This document shows positions 1 to 11,419 of a stretch of DNA of 64,000 nucleotides, one piece after another. Under the pieces are notes generated by a model, which saw only the letters and a list, made by a program, of their open reading frames with translations, was not told the origin of the DNA and did not search any database. Location of the stretch: assembly GCA_022701365.1 (NCBI GenBank), contig JAKUHH010000266.1:1-64000 (forward strand). Direction: 5' to 3'. This DNA comes from Mycocentrospora acerina (Eukaryota; Ascomycota; Dothideomycetes; Pleosporales). The translations under genes were made by a program, and so were the position numbers. Numbering within the stretch: position 1 is the stretch's first letter; the number at the start of each line of letters is the position of its first letter.

Positions 1-51
1 GTGTTGGTTGACTCAGGGGTAATGATAGGATGTGACGTTGTGAACGTTACA
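1..51 (-). repeat. Partial LTR (3' LTR of the Ty3 element)
   Basis: The last 51 bp of an LTR, ending in GAACGTTACA at position 51. It is almost identical to 5690-5740 and 6056-6106. The rest of this LTR lies outside the window. Unlike the internal region that begins at 52, it shows no RIP-type changes. Confidence 0.85.
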
Positions 52-3000
52 ATATCTAGCTATTAAGTCCTTATAGTAGGCTAGCCTTATTTAGATACTT
101 CTTATAAAAAGCTCTTAATTTGTAGAGAGATCTTATAAAATTTAAGGCTTTATACTAAATAAAGTCTAGGTTATATCTTACTTAGCTAACTTAATATTTT
201 AGAGTAGATTAGTAGACTTTACTAGTAAGTATCTCTTCTACTTTTTATTTATCTACACTATAAATTAGGTTTCTAGCAGGCTTTAGTGCCTCTTATTTTA
301 GTAAGAGGTCTTAGAAGTCCTTACACAGGACATTTAGTGCAAAGATATTATATATATATAAGCCTAGTAGTAACTTTAACTAATAAAAGTGCCTAACCTA
401 TTTAAGTACCTTAAAAGGCCCTTCTTATTGCATAGATAGCTTTTAGCTAAGTCTTAGGTTAGTTAAATTTTTAGTAGATAGGTACACTATGTCTTTAACT
501 TACTAATCTACTAGTTATCTTTACCTATTAACTATAGCTTGCATTTAAGCTTAGGTCTTTTCTATATTATCTTTAGCTTATTACTAAGTGTTATGTATAC
601 AGGTTGTTAATGCAAAAGTGTTAATATAGTTAATTTTATTAAATTATTTAGTAAAAAGTATAAAGCTCTCTTAATTCTAACTTTATCTAGGTTTGCTACT
701 AAAGAAGAGCTAATATAAAGCTATTCTAATAGCACTGTAAGAGAGAGTTATCTTAGTATAGTTAATTAAAAGTAGGAAGTTACTCTAATGATCTTAGTAA
801 AAGGATACAAAAGGCTGCAATCTCTAATTAATATACTTATTTATAATCTCTGTTTAGCTATCTATTTCTTTATAATAGGCAGTAAAGAGCTTAACTTTTA
901 CACTAATAATTTAATAAAACTTTAACTAGAAACTAGAAATAAATAAAAGACTATAGTTTAATACAATTATATCTAAGGTGTGTCTAAAATAGTACACTTA
1001 TTAGATAAATAGGTTTACTATGCCTTAGGCATTAATTATCTTGTAATATAGGATAGTAATAGCTTATTTAAATAGTCTATTAATAATTACTATAATCTAG
1101 TTATACCTAGCTTAATCTTTTAAGAAATCTTTAAAATTAATATATAAGTGCTGTATTAGTCTTTTAGAGATAGGCAATAGGTAGAAGTATTTAAAAAGAC
1201 AGGACTATCTTAGATGTCCTCTATAATAAGAGATGCAGTTTTGCATATACTATTAATAGCTAGCCTTTATACCTTTCTAATAGTACTATTAGGCTAGTAA
1301 CTAATAGGTCTTCTTAAAGCTAGGGTGCGCTGTAGAGATTTAATTATGTACTTTATAAATAAGCTAAGTATATAAAAAAGAATCTTTAAATAAGCAGAGT
1401 TAATCTTAGTAGAGCAAGAGTCTATTACTAATCTAATAGTTATCTAGTAGCTTTACTTATTATTCTTTAAAGGTTAACTAGTTTTTATAGAGAACTATAT
1501 CTATTAATTCTAAGAAGTTAAAAGCTATTAAAGTTATATTAGGGTGTAAGGCATTAATAGACACTATCTGTTAAACTTAAGTTTAGAAGTAAGTCTAAGC
1601 TAGATTAGTATTAATTTAGCTATAAAGATAATAAGGCCTAAGTAAGACTTATAATTAAGTATCTTCTTAGGCAGATTTTAACTAGCTTAGGTCCTGTTCT
1701 TATTAGCTAAAGATATTAGCTTTTTTATTATTCTTGCCTAGTGTATACTTAATTTAAAAATTAAAAAGAGCTAAGGCTTTAAACTATTATGCTTATCTAG
1801 TATTAAGTACTTTAGTAGTTATAAAGTATTCTAAGGCGCAGTAGTCTAAAAAGACTAAGACTTAGGTCTAACTAAAAGTTAGTTTAGCTTTCTATTTTAA
1901 GAAGGCTTAAAGAATGGTAAAAAGTTCTTTATTATATATTTCTTAATTAAGCTTAGCTCTAGATAAGACCTTACTATAAAAGGCTATAAGGTACTATTTC
2001 TTATTAAGGTGTTTTTAAAATAACACTCCTGCTGCAATGCTGTCTAATAAGTCTATTTTAATCTAGGTATTATACTTAAGTTTAAAATAACATAAAGTAA
2101 GTATTACTAAAAAGGCAGTCTTAAGAAGATAGAAAGCCTTTTTATACTCTAAAGTCTATATAAAAAGTATTATAGAGCTTTATAGTATAATAAGAGGTTT
2201 TATAACTTATAAAAACTTAGTAATAAATTAGTAGTAAAAACTAATAAAGCCTAAGAAAGACTTTATACCTATAATAGTAGTTAGTCTCTTTTAGTTCTTT
2301 AAAGCTTTTACTTTTTTTAAGTTAACCTTAATACCTTTATTAGTTAATATGTAACTAAAGTACTTTATATATATAATATAAAACTTACTTTTTTTAATAT
2401 CTACTTAAAGGCTAGCAGTATATAGTCTTTTTAATACCTACTTTATATATTATTCATAAGTAATAGGGTCTTCTAAATAGATTAAGATGTTGTCTAAGTA
2501 AGTAATATAGAAGTTATTTAGAAAATTAATTAATATATTATTTATATATTATTAGTAGGTTACAAGGCTGTTATAGAGGCTAAAGAGTAGTACTTTATAT
2601 TTATATATTCTATAATAGGTTTAAAAAGTAGTGTATTCTTTAGAATCTAGATCTAAATAAATACAGTTAAATGCAGAATAAATATTAAACTTAGTAAAGA
2701 TTTTAGCCTTTAAAAAGCAGGCTAAGAGCTTATCTATATAAGGAATTAGATAGACATCTTTATAAGTAAAGTTATTTAGTTTATAATAGTCTATATAAAT
2801 TTAGAGGTCCTTACTAGCTTTCTAAATATATAAAATAAGAGATATAAAAAGGCTCTAACTATGCTTAATCTAACTTTTTTAGAAGTTCTCTTAGATATAG
2901 CACTTAGTTACTTCTTACTCTTCTATATTCTACTTATATAACAGGCTATAGCTATTTAGTAAGAGTTTAGTAAGTATAATCTTATAGTTATATAGTTAAA

Positions 3001-5452
3001 AGTCTAAGAATATTTCTACAGCAGTCTTGCTAAAGACATCTTAAAAAGAGTAGTAATAGAGAGGTAATTAGTCTTATACTAAGGCTGTGTTATTAAAGTT
3101 ATCTTCTAGCTTTTTTTTATCTAAAATTTAATTAATTTTATAAAGGCTAGTAGTAAAGAATTTATTTTTTTAGTATTTTATATTAAAGTAGAAAGTATTA
3201 GCAGAAATAAGAGTAATATAAAAAGAAGGTTTAGTAAAGATAAGTTCTAGTAGGGTTTAGATAAGTTTTAGAATTAAGTCTTATATAATAAAAGGTAAGA
3301 ACTTCTAACTCTTTAAGAGTTAGAGTATCCTTTAAATCTTATAAATAGCAGTAGTTATACTATACTTTTCTTAATAGTCTTCTTATTTTTATAGCTTATC
3401 TTATTATGTAATATCTAAAGTAATAGTTTTAGTAAAAACTATTTAGTTAAAAGTTATTAAGAGTAGTAGAGCAGGATTATATACAGCAGGATAGCAGCTT
3501 AGCTAGATAATCTAGAAGTAATCTATATCTAACTATAGCTTAAAATACTTTATCTATTTAATTCTAATAATATAATCTTATATGCTAAGATTTACTATTA
3601 TAAATAAGTAGTTATTAATCTTTCTTTTATTAATAATTAGATATAAATAGATATACTAAGTTACTAGAGAAGAGATTTAGTCTTAAAACTTCTTAATAGT
3701 AGCTTAAAAAGGTAGCTATTAGAAAAGAGTCTAAAGAGCTAATAAAATAAAAGTAGTAATTTTTAAATTTAAGAAAAGATAACCTTAAGCACTAGTATTA
3801 ATTAAAGAGTATAATTAAACCTTAAAGCCTTTAGTGTAAAAAATAAAAAGAGAAAAAGAATATAGTTTTCTAAATAAGTTTAAGAGACTAAAGTTTAATA
3901 AGTTATAATAGTTTAAGCCTAAAAAAAGAGGTCCTTTTAAGTGTCTTTATTTCTTGTTTAATCTTCTTCTTAGTTAAGGTCTTCTTCTAATTCTTTAATA
4001 TCCTTATTAAGGTATTTAAACTTAATTTTCTGTACTTAAGATAAAGGATACTTACTTATAAAGTATCTTAGCTTACTATAGTTATAGCAATTACCTAGAG
4101 TTAGATCTTTTAAAAGACTAAGAGTCTTAAATATAAGCTAAAAAGTAAGTAAAAGTTAGAGTTATGTTTAAATATAGAGGTCTACTTATTAGTATAAGTT
4201 ATAGTTTATTCTTAGTAGGGACCTTTAAATTAGACTTAAATAAAGTTAACCTAGTTTATATATTATATAGATTATACTTCTTATAGTTAGGACTAAGAGA
4301 TAGTTCCTTTCTTCTATATTAAATACTATTAGGTATTTAACTATAAGCTTAAAAAAGTTATTTTTTTATTACTTAAATCTAAAGCTAAGCATCTATAAAG
4401 TTAGTATAATCTTTATCTATAAGTAGTAAAACTATTTTAATTTAAGTACTTATCTTTTAATAGTAGCACTAAAGAACTATGCTTTAAAAGTAAAAAAAGT
4501 TTCTGTTTTATCTATATAAAGTTTATTAAAAGTAGCTTAGCTCTTAGCTTTTTTATTTTTTATAATAAAATAAGTCTTAAGTAAGTTAATTATATCTTCT
4601 GTAATTTTAAAATAGTTAGATAAAGTATTAAATAGGTATTAGAGCTTTAAGTACTCTTTAGCTAGGCTAGAAGTATATCTCTAGACTAATGCTATATAAG
4701 CATACTTACTTTAATAGTAGTCTATATTAATCTCTAATTAGTCTTAGATTAAGGCTTACTATTAGTAAAAGGTTAAGTTGTAACTATTATTAAAAATATT
4801 AATAGTAAGTATTTTTTTAGATAGTTTTATATATATAGTATTATTAATTAAAATCTTAAACTAAAACTTTAAAAGTTAAGGTTATTCTAAGAGAGTTAGT
4901 AGTAATTTAGTGCTAAGTAAAGGATAGTCTAAAGTAATTATAGCTTACTATAGTTCTTAGATTTCTGCATAAAGTTAGTCTACTAATTAAGCTAAGTCTT
5001 CTTTTCTTTAGTCTAAATTTAGTATAGGTTCTGCACTAGTTCTTACTAGCTTAAGAAATAAAGTAAGATTAGATACTTCTGCTGTTACTCTTAAGGTTAA
5101 GCCTTAAGTATATACTAATCTTTAAGTTAGTTCCTTTAAACTTAGAGTAATAGTAGTAAATATTAAAGTTAAGTCTAATTCTGCTAAGTTTTTAATAGTC
5201 TCTAAGTTTTTACTTTAGTGTAATCTTATACAGCTATTCTAAATAATCTTAATATAGTAGTTTAAGAAGTTCTAAATATAAAAGCTTTAGTTATTAAGAG
5301 ATTATAAAGATCTTAGCTATAATAAAATACTAGATATAATAGTATAGTCTAAGTTAGTTCTAAATTAGATAGAGCTTAGATATAATCTAAATAAAATAAG
5401 TAGTAACATTATTTAGAGGCTATTACTAGCTAGGACAAGTTTTTCTGTATAA

Positions 5453-5740
5453 TATAACAATATAAGTTATAAGAGAGTAATCTAAATAGAGTCTAAAGTG
5501 TCTACTACTAGGCATTTAAGAGTGCTAGGACTAGAAGACTAAACTAAAGATACTATTCTCTATACCTATAGGTCTTGTACAAAAGGATACAGAAAAACTA
5601 CTTATTTAAACTACATAGGCTGCTACCTTATATACCCCTTCCTAGGATTGCTATCTAGGGCAAGTACAAAACAGGTAGCTATTAGAGAGGTATCAGTTGA
5701 CTCAGGGGTAATGATAGGATGTGACGTTGTGAACGTTACA
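5453..5740 (-). repeat. LTR (5' LTR of the Ty3 element), 288 bp
   Basis: Begins TATAAC, which corresponds to TGTAAC in the solo copy at 5818, and ends GTTACA, giving the TG...CA inverted termini of an LTR. It aligns along its whole length with 5818-6106. The first ~235 bp carry many G-to-A and C-to-T differences, while the last ~50 bp are unmutated. On the right it is flanked by AGGTG; its matching target duplication would lie left of the window. Confidence 0.85.
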
Positions 5741-5817
5741 AGGTGCTGCGTCTTAACGCGCGAGTAGTAAGGCAGGCAGAAGCATAGCTAGAGGCAGGCG
5801 CAGCTTAAGCTTAAGCA

Positions 5818-6106
5818 TGTAACGACGCAGGTTATAAGAGAGTGATCCAAATAGGGTCCGAGGTGTCCACTACTAGGCATATGGGAGTGCTGGGACTAGG
5901 GGGGGTAAACTAAAGATACTATTCTCTACACCTATAGGTCTTGTACAAAAGGATACAGAAAAACTACTCTTTTAAACTACATAGGCTGCCACCTTATATA
6001 CCCCTTCTTAGGATTGCCATCTAGGGCAAGTACAAAACAGGTGGCTATTGGATAGGTATTGGTTGACTCAGGGGTAATAATAGGATGTGACGTTGTGAAC
6101 GTTACA
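5818..6106. repeat. Solo LTR, 289 bp, with 5-bp target-site duplication
   Basis: A complete LTR starting TGTAAC and ending GTTACA, homologous to 5453-5740 but more GC-rich and little RIP-mutated. The flanks are AAGCA on both sides (5813-5817 and 6107-6111), so this is an independent insertion reduced to one LTR by LTR-LTR recombination, not part of the neighbouring element. The 77 bp between the two LTRs (5741-5817) are not AT-rich and have no recognisable content. Confidence 0.9.
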
Positions 6107-7636
6107 AAGCAGACTTCTTATTCTTAGGCTGTATACACAAATAATTAGCATTAAAAACACTACATAAGTAGGTTATAATAATAATATATGATATCTATAG
6201 TTTATATAAATAATAAGAAAAATGTATAGCTAAGTAAAGCTTAAAGTAATTATATAAGCAGCTTGCTTAGCAGTTATATAATTCAAAAATAAGTAAGATT
6301 AAAATAAAAGAGTGTTCTATAAGTAATGTGTATAATAAGACATTTGCTTAAGCTATATTTAACTTATATTCTTAATAAAATATAATATAAAATAGTACAA
6401 TAAGCTTATAAGAGCTAAGTATAAGTAATAACTAATTTTAGTAGTTACTTAAGAGTTATACTATAAAATAGAGCCTTACTTGTAAGTCTTGCTTATAACT
6501 CTTACTTATAAGCTCTGCTTACTAGCTTATTATAAAGAACTTAGTACTAAGCTAGTAGAAGAGTAATTATTACTTAGCTGCTTTATACATAATATTTATG
6601 CTACACTTACTTTATTAAATTAAGTATGCTTAGTAATAATAACTACTTTGCTCCCCTTTCTATTATATATAATAGAGATAAAATACTTAAATAGACAAGA
6701 CAGTGGTCTATACAATAAATCACCTGAATACTATTATTCTAGCTCTTATTTCTACAACAACAGTTCAGATCAGTAGACAGGAAGTCAGGCTTGTTCCCGC
6801 ACTCTGTGTGTTCCGGGTATGGTTGGACTATCCTCATCGTGGAAAGCCTGCCTTTGATTGCAGTAAAAAGAGAGAATTTGCTTTCCAATCAATGGTCTGA
6901 ACATCAGCCTCTATTTGGAGTCCACAGGTGAAGATATCAAGTTTAACATACTCGTCGATAGTGCGACCAACTATGACATAGGGAGCACGGGTCTGGACCA
7001 TTCAAGATGACGGCTCGATCTTCACCTCATCCAGTATAAATAAACTCAAGACCGACCATAACAACTACCTGAGAAAAGTCACGGAAGCCTGCAAAAGAAT
7101 ACACACTGGAGCCATAGGGAAGGAAGGTGGCACTCCGCCAATCGGTTTTTATTTAGAATTACTGACAATTCAGAGAGCAGCAATCACGATAGCCTATTCA
7201 GTAAGCCCAAGGCATTCAGGACTCTGAACAAAATGTGGAAGGCAGCTATACTAAAAAGCAAAAGAACGGCGGAAAGAACGGCCAACTTGCCAGGTAGAGA
7301 GCAACTTGCCAGGTTGAGAGGCTAACTACCAGCATGGAGGGATTGTGCTCTCGAGCCACCAAGATGCGCTGAGTCATATGAAGGATGAGTTGTTTGTTTG
7401 AGCTGACTATGGAGAAGCTCTATGTACAAACAATACTATTCCCATTTAGGACTCTCCTCCTGAGTCCTTTCCTACCACCACAGCAGGCCGGGGAACCTCG
7501 AGTGCTCACCAGGGGTCATTCCAACAAGATGATTGAGAAAAAAAGCGAGGTTCAGACGAGCGAACAAGGATCAAGGAAAGGAACATCATTCCAAGATCAA
7601 AGCAATCTCAAGGAAATCGACAGTCTCTCTATCAAG
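6107..7636. other. AT-rich block then unassigned DNA, no supported gene
   Basis: 6107-6700 is very AT-rich and stop-dense, probably another degraded repeat, but no family was recognised. Base composition changes sharply near 6690-6750. From there to 7636 the DNA has normal composition. A stop-free plus frame of about 80 codons (roughly 6988-7225) has no recognised homology, and a plus-strand frame from 7385 runs into the cns3-like 3' end and is mostly its antisense shadow. Confidence 0.5.
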
Positions 7637-10304
7637 TTACAGTCGCTGATAGAGGCCAATGACGACATCACCCTTGCTTTTAATGACCTGCCAGACCTCG
7701 AGATCGTTCGCTTGGAGGGTGCTACCGCTGATTACGATAGCATCGCAGAGAAGATACGTCTCGCATGGATCGTTGACCAGGTATGACTCGGAGGCCCCGA
7801 GTACGCGCTGGATCTTGTACGTATCCTGTGGGACGCCACGGCTGGCAAGATATGTTCGCACCATGCGCGGATGCTCCGCCACGATGCGTGCGGGATTGTC
7901 AGCGGTCCACGCGTGTGGGTCGATTTTCTGACTACGCCGGCTGATGAGCGCGAGCGAAATTTCCGTCTCTGGCGCAGAAACAACGAGGCTTGCAACAGTC
8001 GGGAAGTTGTCCATGACAACGTTGTAAGTCACTGTGCCGTCGAGTGTGCCCTCCGCGAGGAGGCCCGGCATGTCCTTTGGCCTGGCAGACACGAAATGCA
8101 CACTCACGCCCTCGCCGAACGCGTTGGCGAACTTGGCCGCATCGACAACCTCGTAGTCGACGCGCAGGGAGCGACCCTCGGGGCGGATGAGCTTTACGCC
8201 GAGGTGTGTCAGCATGAACTTGTCCGTCCTGTCCTCGTACTTGTCCGCCGTCACGCCGATGGCCTTGGAGCCAGGCGGCGTGACGGCTCGCGCGAGGACG
8301 GCGTCGGCATCCGCGTCGGTGAGTGCGCTCATCTGCACGGGGGGCAGCCCGACGCGGCGCGCGTACGTATTCACGAGCCGAACCATGGCGCCCGCTTCCT
8401 TGTGCGAAGTGTGGGGCGGGACGACGGCGGTAAGCTGCCAGATGTGCGCCTCTATAAGCGCGAGCAGCCGCTCAGACGCGCCCTCGTCTGCCGACACAGG
8501 CCGGAGGCGCGAGCGATCATGCGCGGCAAGACGCTCGTACAGGGCCCGGTAGCGCGGCGTGAGTGTAAGATCGTCGTCGGCGAGCACCTGGCGCGCGTGT
8601 AGGCCATATGGCTCGTGCGGGGCGACCATCTCGTGCTCATGGAACGGGCGGCTGGCAAGGTGGGCGCGGAGGAGGCTGTTGAGCTGCAACCACTTGTCGA
8701 CAATAGTCACCTTCACGGCGCTGCCGCCTGCGCGCCACACGTCCTTGTCGAATGCATCCTGGCCGGTTGCATTGACGACCTCGCGCCGCTTGATGCGCAT
8801 GCAGTCCTGGTTGATCTCGGACCACATGGTCTGCCCCGTGGGGTCGAACATGATGCATCCGTCCTGCACCTCGAGCCCGATCTGATGGAGGTAGTGCTGG
8901 ATCGTGAAGAAGATGCGGATCGTCCAGTCGACCGAGGCCTCGACGGCCTGCACGCCATGCACGAGCTCCTCGGGCACGCACTTGTCCCCAAACGGCGTTG
9001 CGCGCGCCGTGAGGAAGTCGTTGTAGAAGGCATCCTTGCCCACGGACGCTTCCATGAGGTGGTAGAATGGGTGCGTCGCAGGATTGACGCCCTTGTACGT
9101 GTGGTTCGGGTTCCGCCAGTCGAAGCGGACGTATGGCCCGCGCCTGTACTGGCCCGTCGGCAGTGTGACACTTGAGTGGTTGACTATGCCGAAGAAGGAA
9201 TGCTTGTCTGTCCCCAGGCAAAGTTCCTTGTACACGGTCTCGATCTGCGTGATTTCGGTGCTTTGCGCCCAGATGAGCCCATGCGCGTTCAGGCCGTTGT
9301 ACGTGTGGCTGATTCCTGCGCGATGGAGCATCTCCAGGAAGAGACGCGAGCCGGCAGCACGGATTGCGCTGAGACCTGTAATCTCCGCCGTGGCCTGCTT
9401 GCTGTGCGAATAGATGGTCGGCTTGAGGAAGACAAGCACGTGATTATCAAAGTGGCGCGTCAAGGGTGTCTCGACTTTGTAGATCTGCTTCGACTCGCCC
9501 TCGACGATTAGACGAAGGCGCAGCGGGGCATTTCCGGCGTGCAGATTGTCGTATTGGTTCACAAGCGCATGTATGAGGCCCGGGTCGCGAGAGCACTGGC
9601 TGCGAACGTCTTCGGGGGTGAAGATTGACGTCTCGCCGCACTCAATAGCAATCACCTCTTCCAGCCGCTGCGCGTAGTCCATGCCCGGGACCACTGCGCG
9701 GCGATTGGCCAAGGAAGCGACGCCGTCGGGAGTCAGCGTGCGCAAGGCAAGCGTGGAGAAGAGCGCGAGGACCTCGAGGCTGCGGGCGAGGGCAATGATG
9801 TCAGAGACAGATTCCTCGACGCCCTTCTTTCCGGTATCCACGACGGGCAGGCCATAGAATGCGGCTAGTTCCTGGTGACTTATCAGAGTCGTCCAATAGC
9901 AAAGCGAAATGCAAAGAACATACAAGGAATCGCGCGCGGAAGTAGAAGAGGGATTTTTCAGACTCCCACTTGTCTGTGCTTGGCCGGTTCGCGAGCCGCG
10001 CTTGGAGGACGGGGAGGTCAGCATCAAGGATGATTCGCACGATTCTGCGGTCAACTCCGTCTTTGTCCGTGTAGGATGTGGGGAGGGGAGCACGGTCGTC
10101 GCTGGCAAGCTGCAACGTGAGTTTGTCAAAGGCCCTAACGACAAGGGCATCTTCGAGTGTGGGATCCTCGTCTCCACGCGCATAGACAACCTGACCAGCC
10201 GCCCTGAGGGCGGGGGCGAGAGTAGATTTCCCGGTTGCGTCGTTGCCGTGGAGGACGATGGTATAGGCCGACTCGGACATGATGGGCGAAGATGGAGTGG
10301 GCAC
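7637..10304 (-). CDS. cns3-like: Cns3-like protein: nucleoside/nucleotide kinase + SAICAR-synthetase-like + HisG-like fusion
   Basis: Model: complement(join(7637..9871, 9924..10304)), 871 aa. The 52-bp phase-0 intron has GTATGT donor, CTGAT branch and CAG acceptor, joining ...RARFL to ELAAFYG. Domains: P-loop kinase about 1-190 with GNDATGKST at 20-28; a PurC/SAICAR-synthetase-like domain about 248-515 (VEGESKQIYKV start, MWSEINQDCMRI in place of the usual ADEISPDTCR, then FDKDVWRAGGS); a HisG ATP-phosphoribosyltransferase-like domain about 655-871 (FVSARPKDMPGLLAEG, RIVAEHPRMVRTYLASRGV, DAIVISGSTLQAN). Kinase plus HisG is the described layout of Cordyceps Cns3, where the kinase makes adenosine 3'-monophosphate and the HisG part is needed for pentostatin. 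Bacterial pentostatin loci carry separate HisG-like (PenA) and SAICAR-synthetase-like (PenC) genes. The frame is intact. Exon 2 is much more GC-rich than the cns2-like gene. The product made here is inference. Confidence 0.85.
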
Positions 10305-11419
10305 ACTTGACGGTGCTGCAATGAGAGAACTTGTGAGAGAGAAACTGCGAGGTTCTCATGCGGCTGGTGATTATTTATATAAAAGATGAGTTTCACAAAT
10401 TGCACGCCTTCTCAATCAGTCCTTTTCGAGTCTGCATTCCTCAGCCTATACAGTCATGCTTGAAACCAAGTTTCTTGGCCGACAATAGAGTGTTTTGCTC
10501 TTGACGCGCGTGTCGTCTAAATGGACGATTAATTAACCTGGCATTACGCAAGTAGACATCTTCTGCCAGCGTAAGAAATATTTACAGATTTCTATTGGGT
10601 TGGGAAAGATTCGACAGATTTCTGTGGTATTAGGCCTTCACCTCATATTTCCCGCTCGCCCAGGCACCCCCCTTGTAGCTCCCCTACTACGCCTTAGCTG
10701 CGTCGTCAGACAAGCAAGCCAAAGCTGCTAACATAGTCCTCCATTTAAGGTTGACGGGTACGGCTGCAGCGGAACAGCGGGCGGGCGGGCAGTTAGACCG
10801 AGGCAGGGAATCGGCCCTTCAGTAACTTTACACTCTGCAACTAGGTACACGGTAGTACGGGGCTTATTTAGCAAGTCCTAGTTTAGCCCCACAGTCCCTT
10901 GGCACGTCGGGTTAATACATCTCGAGAAGCCTATCACATTTACCAAGTCAGCGTTTGGGATAGAGAAACGGACTCTAGAGCGGCCAAACTCCAAATAGGG
11001 CGGCCGCCGCTAACAGTATAACGTTACAACCGGCTGTGACACCCTCTCCAAGAATACGTCACAGAATTTACTTGTATGCGCCTCTTTATCAATAGAAACT
11101 CCAGTAGTTGGATCATGCATGGTGCTCCACGTAGCAACACGTAGCTCTTACAGCCGATGCTGTTGGCCTCTAGGCCGGCCGGCTCCGGGCGTGAGACCAA
11201 AACCAAGACAGTAAGCCATGGCAACGCATGCCCAGGTGAAAAGCCCGTTTTGAGTCGATCAGTAGTCATCCGCTCGTAGCATTGTCCCCCGATTGCTGTC
11301 CAACTAAATAGCACCTGCAATTCCTCCACCTATCGTACGCTCCTTCCTAGACCGCGCACATACTTATTCCAATCATCCTACCTCAGTTGCTTCTGTCAAT
11401 ACATATTGGTCCAGCAGAG
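10305..11419. promoter_or_regulatory. Divergent intergenic region between cns3-like and cns2-like genes
   Basis: About 1.1 kb separates the two divergent start codons, so it should hold both promoters. There is a TATA-like stretch (ATTTATATAAAAG) at about 10371-10383, upstream of the cns3-like ATG on the minus strand side. Short open frames here (for example minus 11024-11329) have no recognisable homology. No transcription-factor site could be assigned with confidence. Confidence 0.5.

Larger units (their letters stand above)
1..5740 (-). mobile_element. Ty3/gypsy LTR retrotransposon, RIP-degraded, truncated by window start
   Basis: Minus-strand element with its left LTR cut by the window edge (1-51), internal region 52-5452 and right LTR 5453-5740. 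Reading the minus strand of about 2300-2710 gives a recognisable Ty3-type reverse transcriptase: KFNIYSAFNCI (motif A region), a degraded FGLYN-like block, then FYITYLDNILIYL at 2474-2512, which is the YLDD active-site block with the second Asp changed to Asn. A thumb-like segment follows (KYFSYILTNKGIKVN). By Ty3 order, RNase H, integrase and any chromodomain should lie toward position 52 and gag toward 5400; I could not confirm them by motif. All frames carry dense TAA/TAG stops and the DNA is very AT- and TpA-rich, as RIP produces. The copy is certainly non-autonomous. Confidence 0.9.

Noticed and set aside
7385..7786. 133-codon plus-strand frame at the cns3-like 3' end
   Set aside because: Its second half lies antisense to the conserved HisG-like C-terminus, and the first half has no homology or leader features.
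8187..9511. Several long frames on both strands over the cns3-like gene
   Set aside because: GC-rich coding DNA leaves the other frames open by chance; all are Arg/Ala/Ser-rich shadows.
7637..10405. Single-exon reading of the cns3-like gene as one 922-residue frame
   Set aside because: This frame has no P-loop and a nonsense N-terminus; the kinase domain lies in another phase and joins through a good 52-bp intron.
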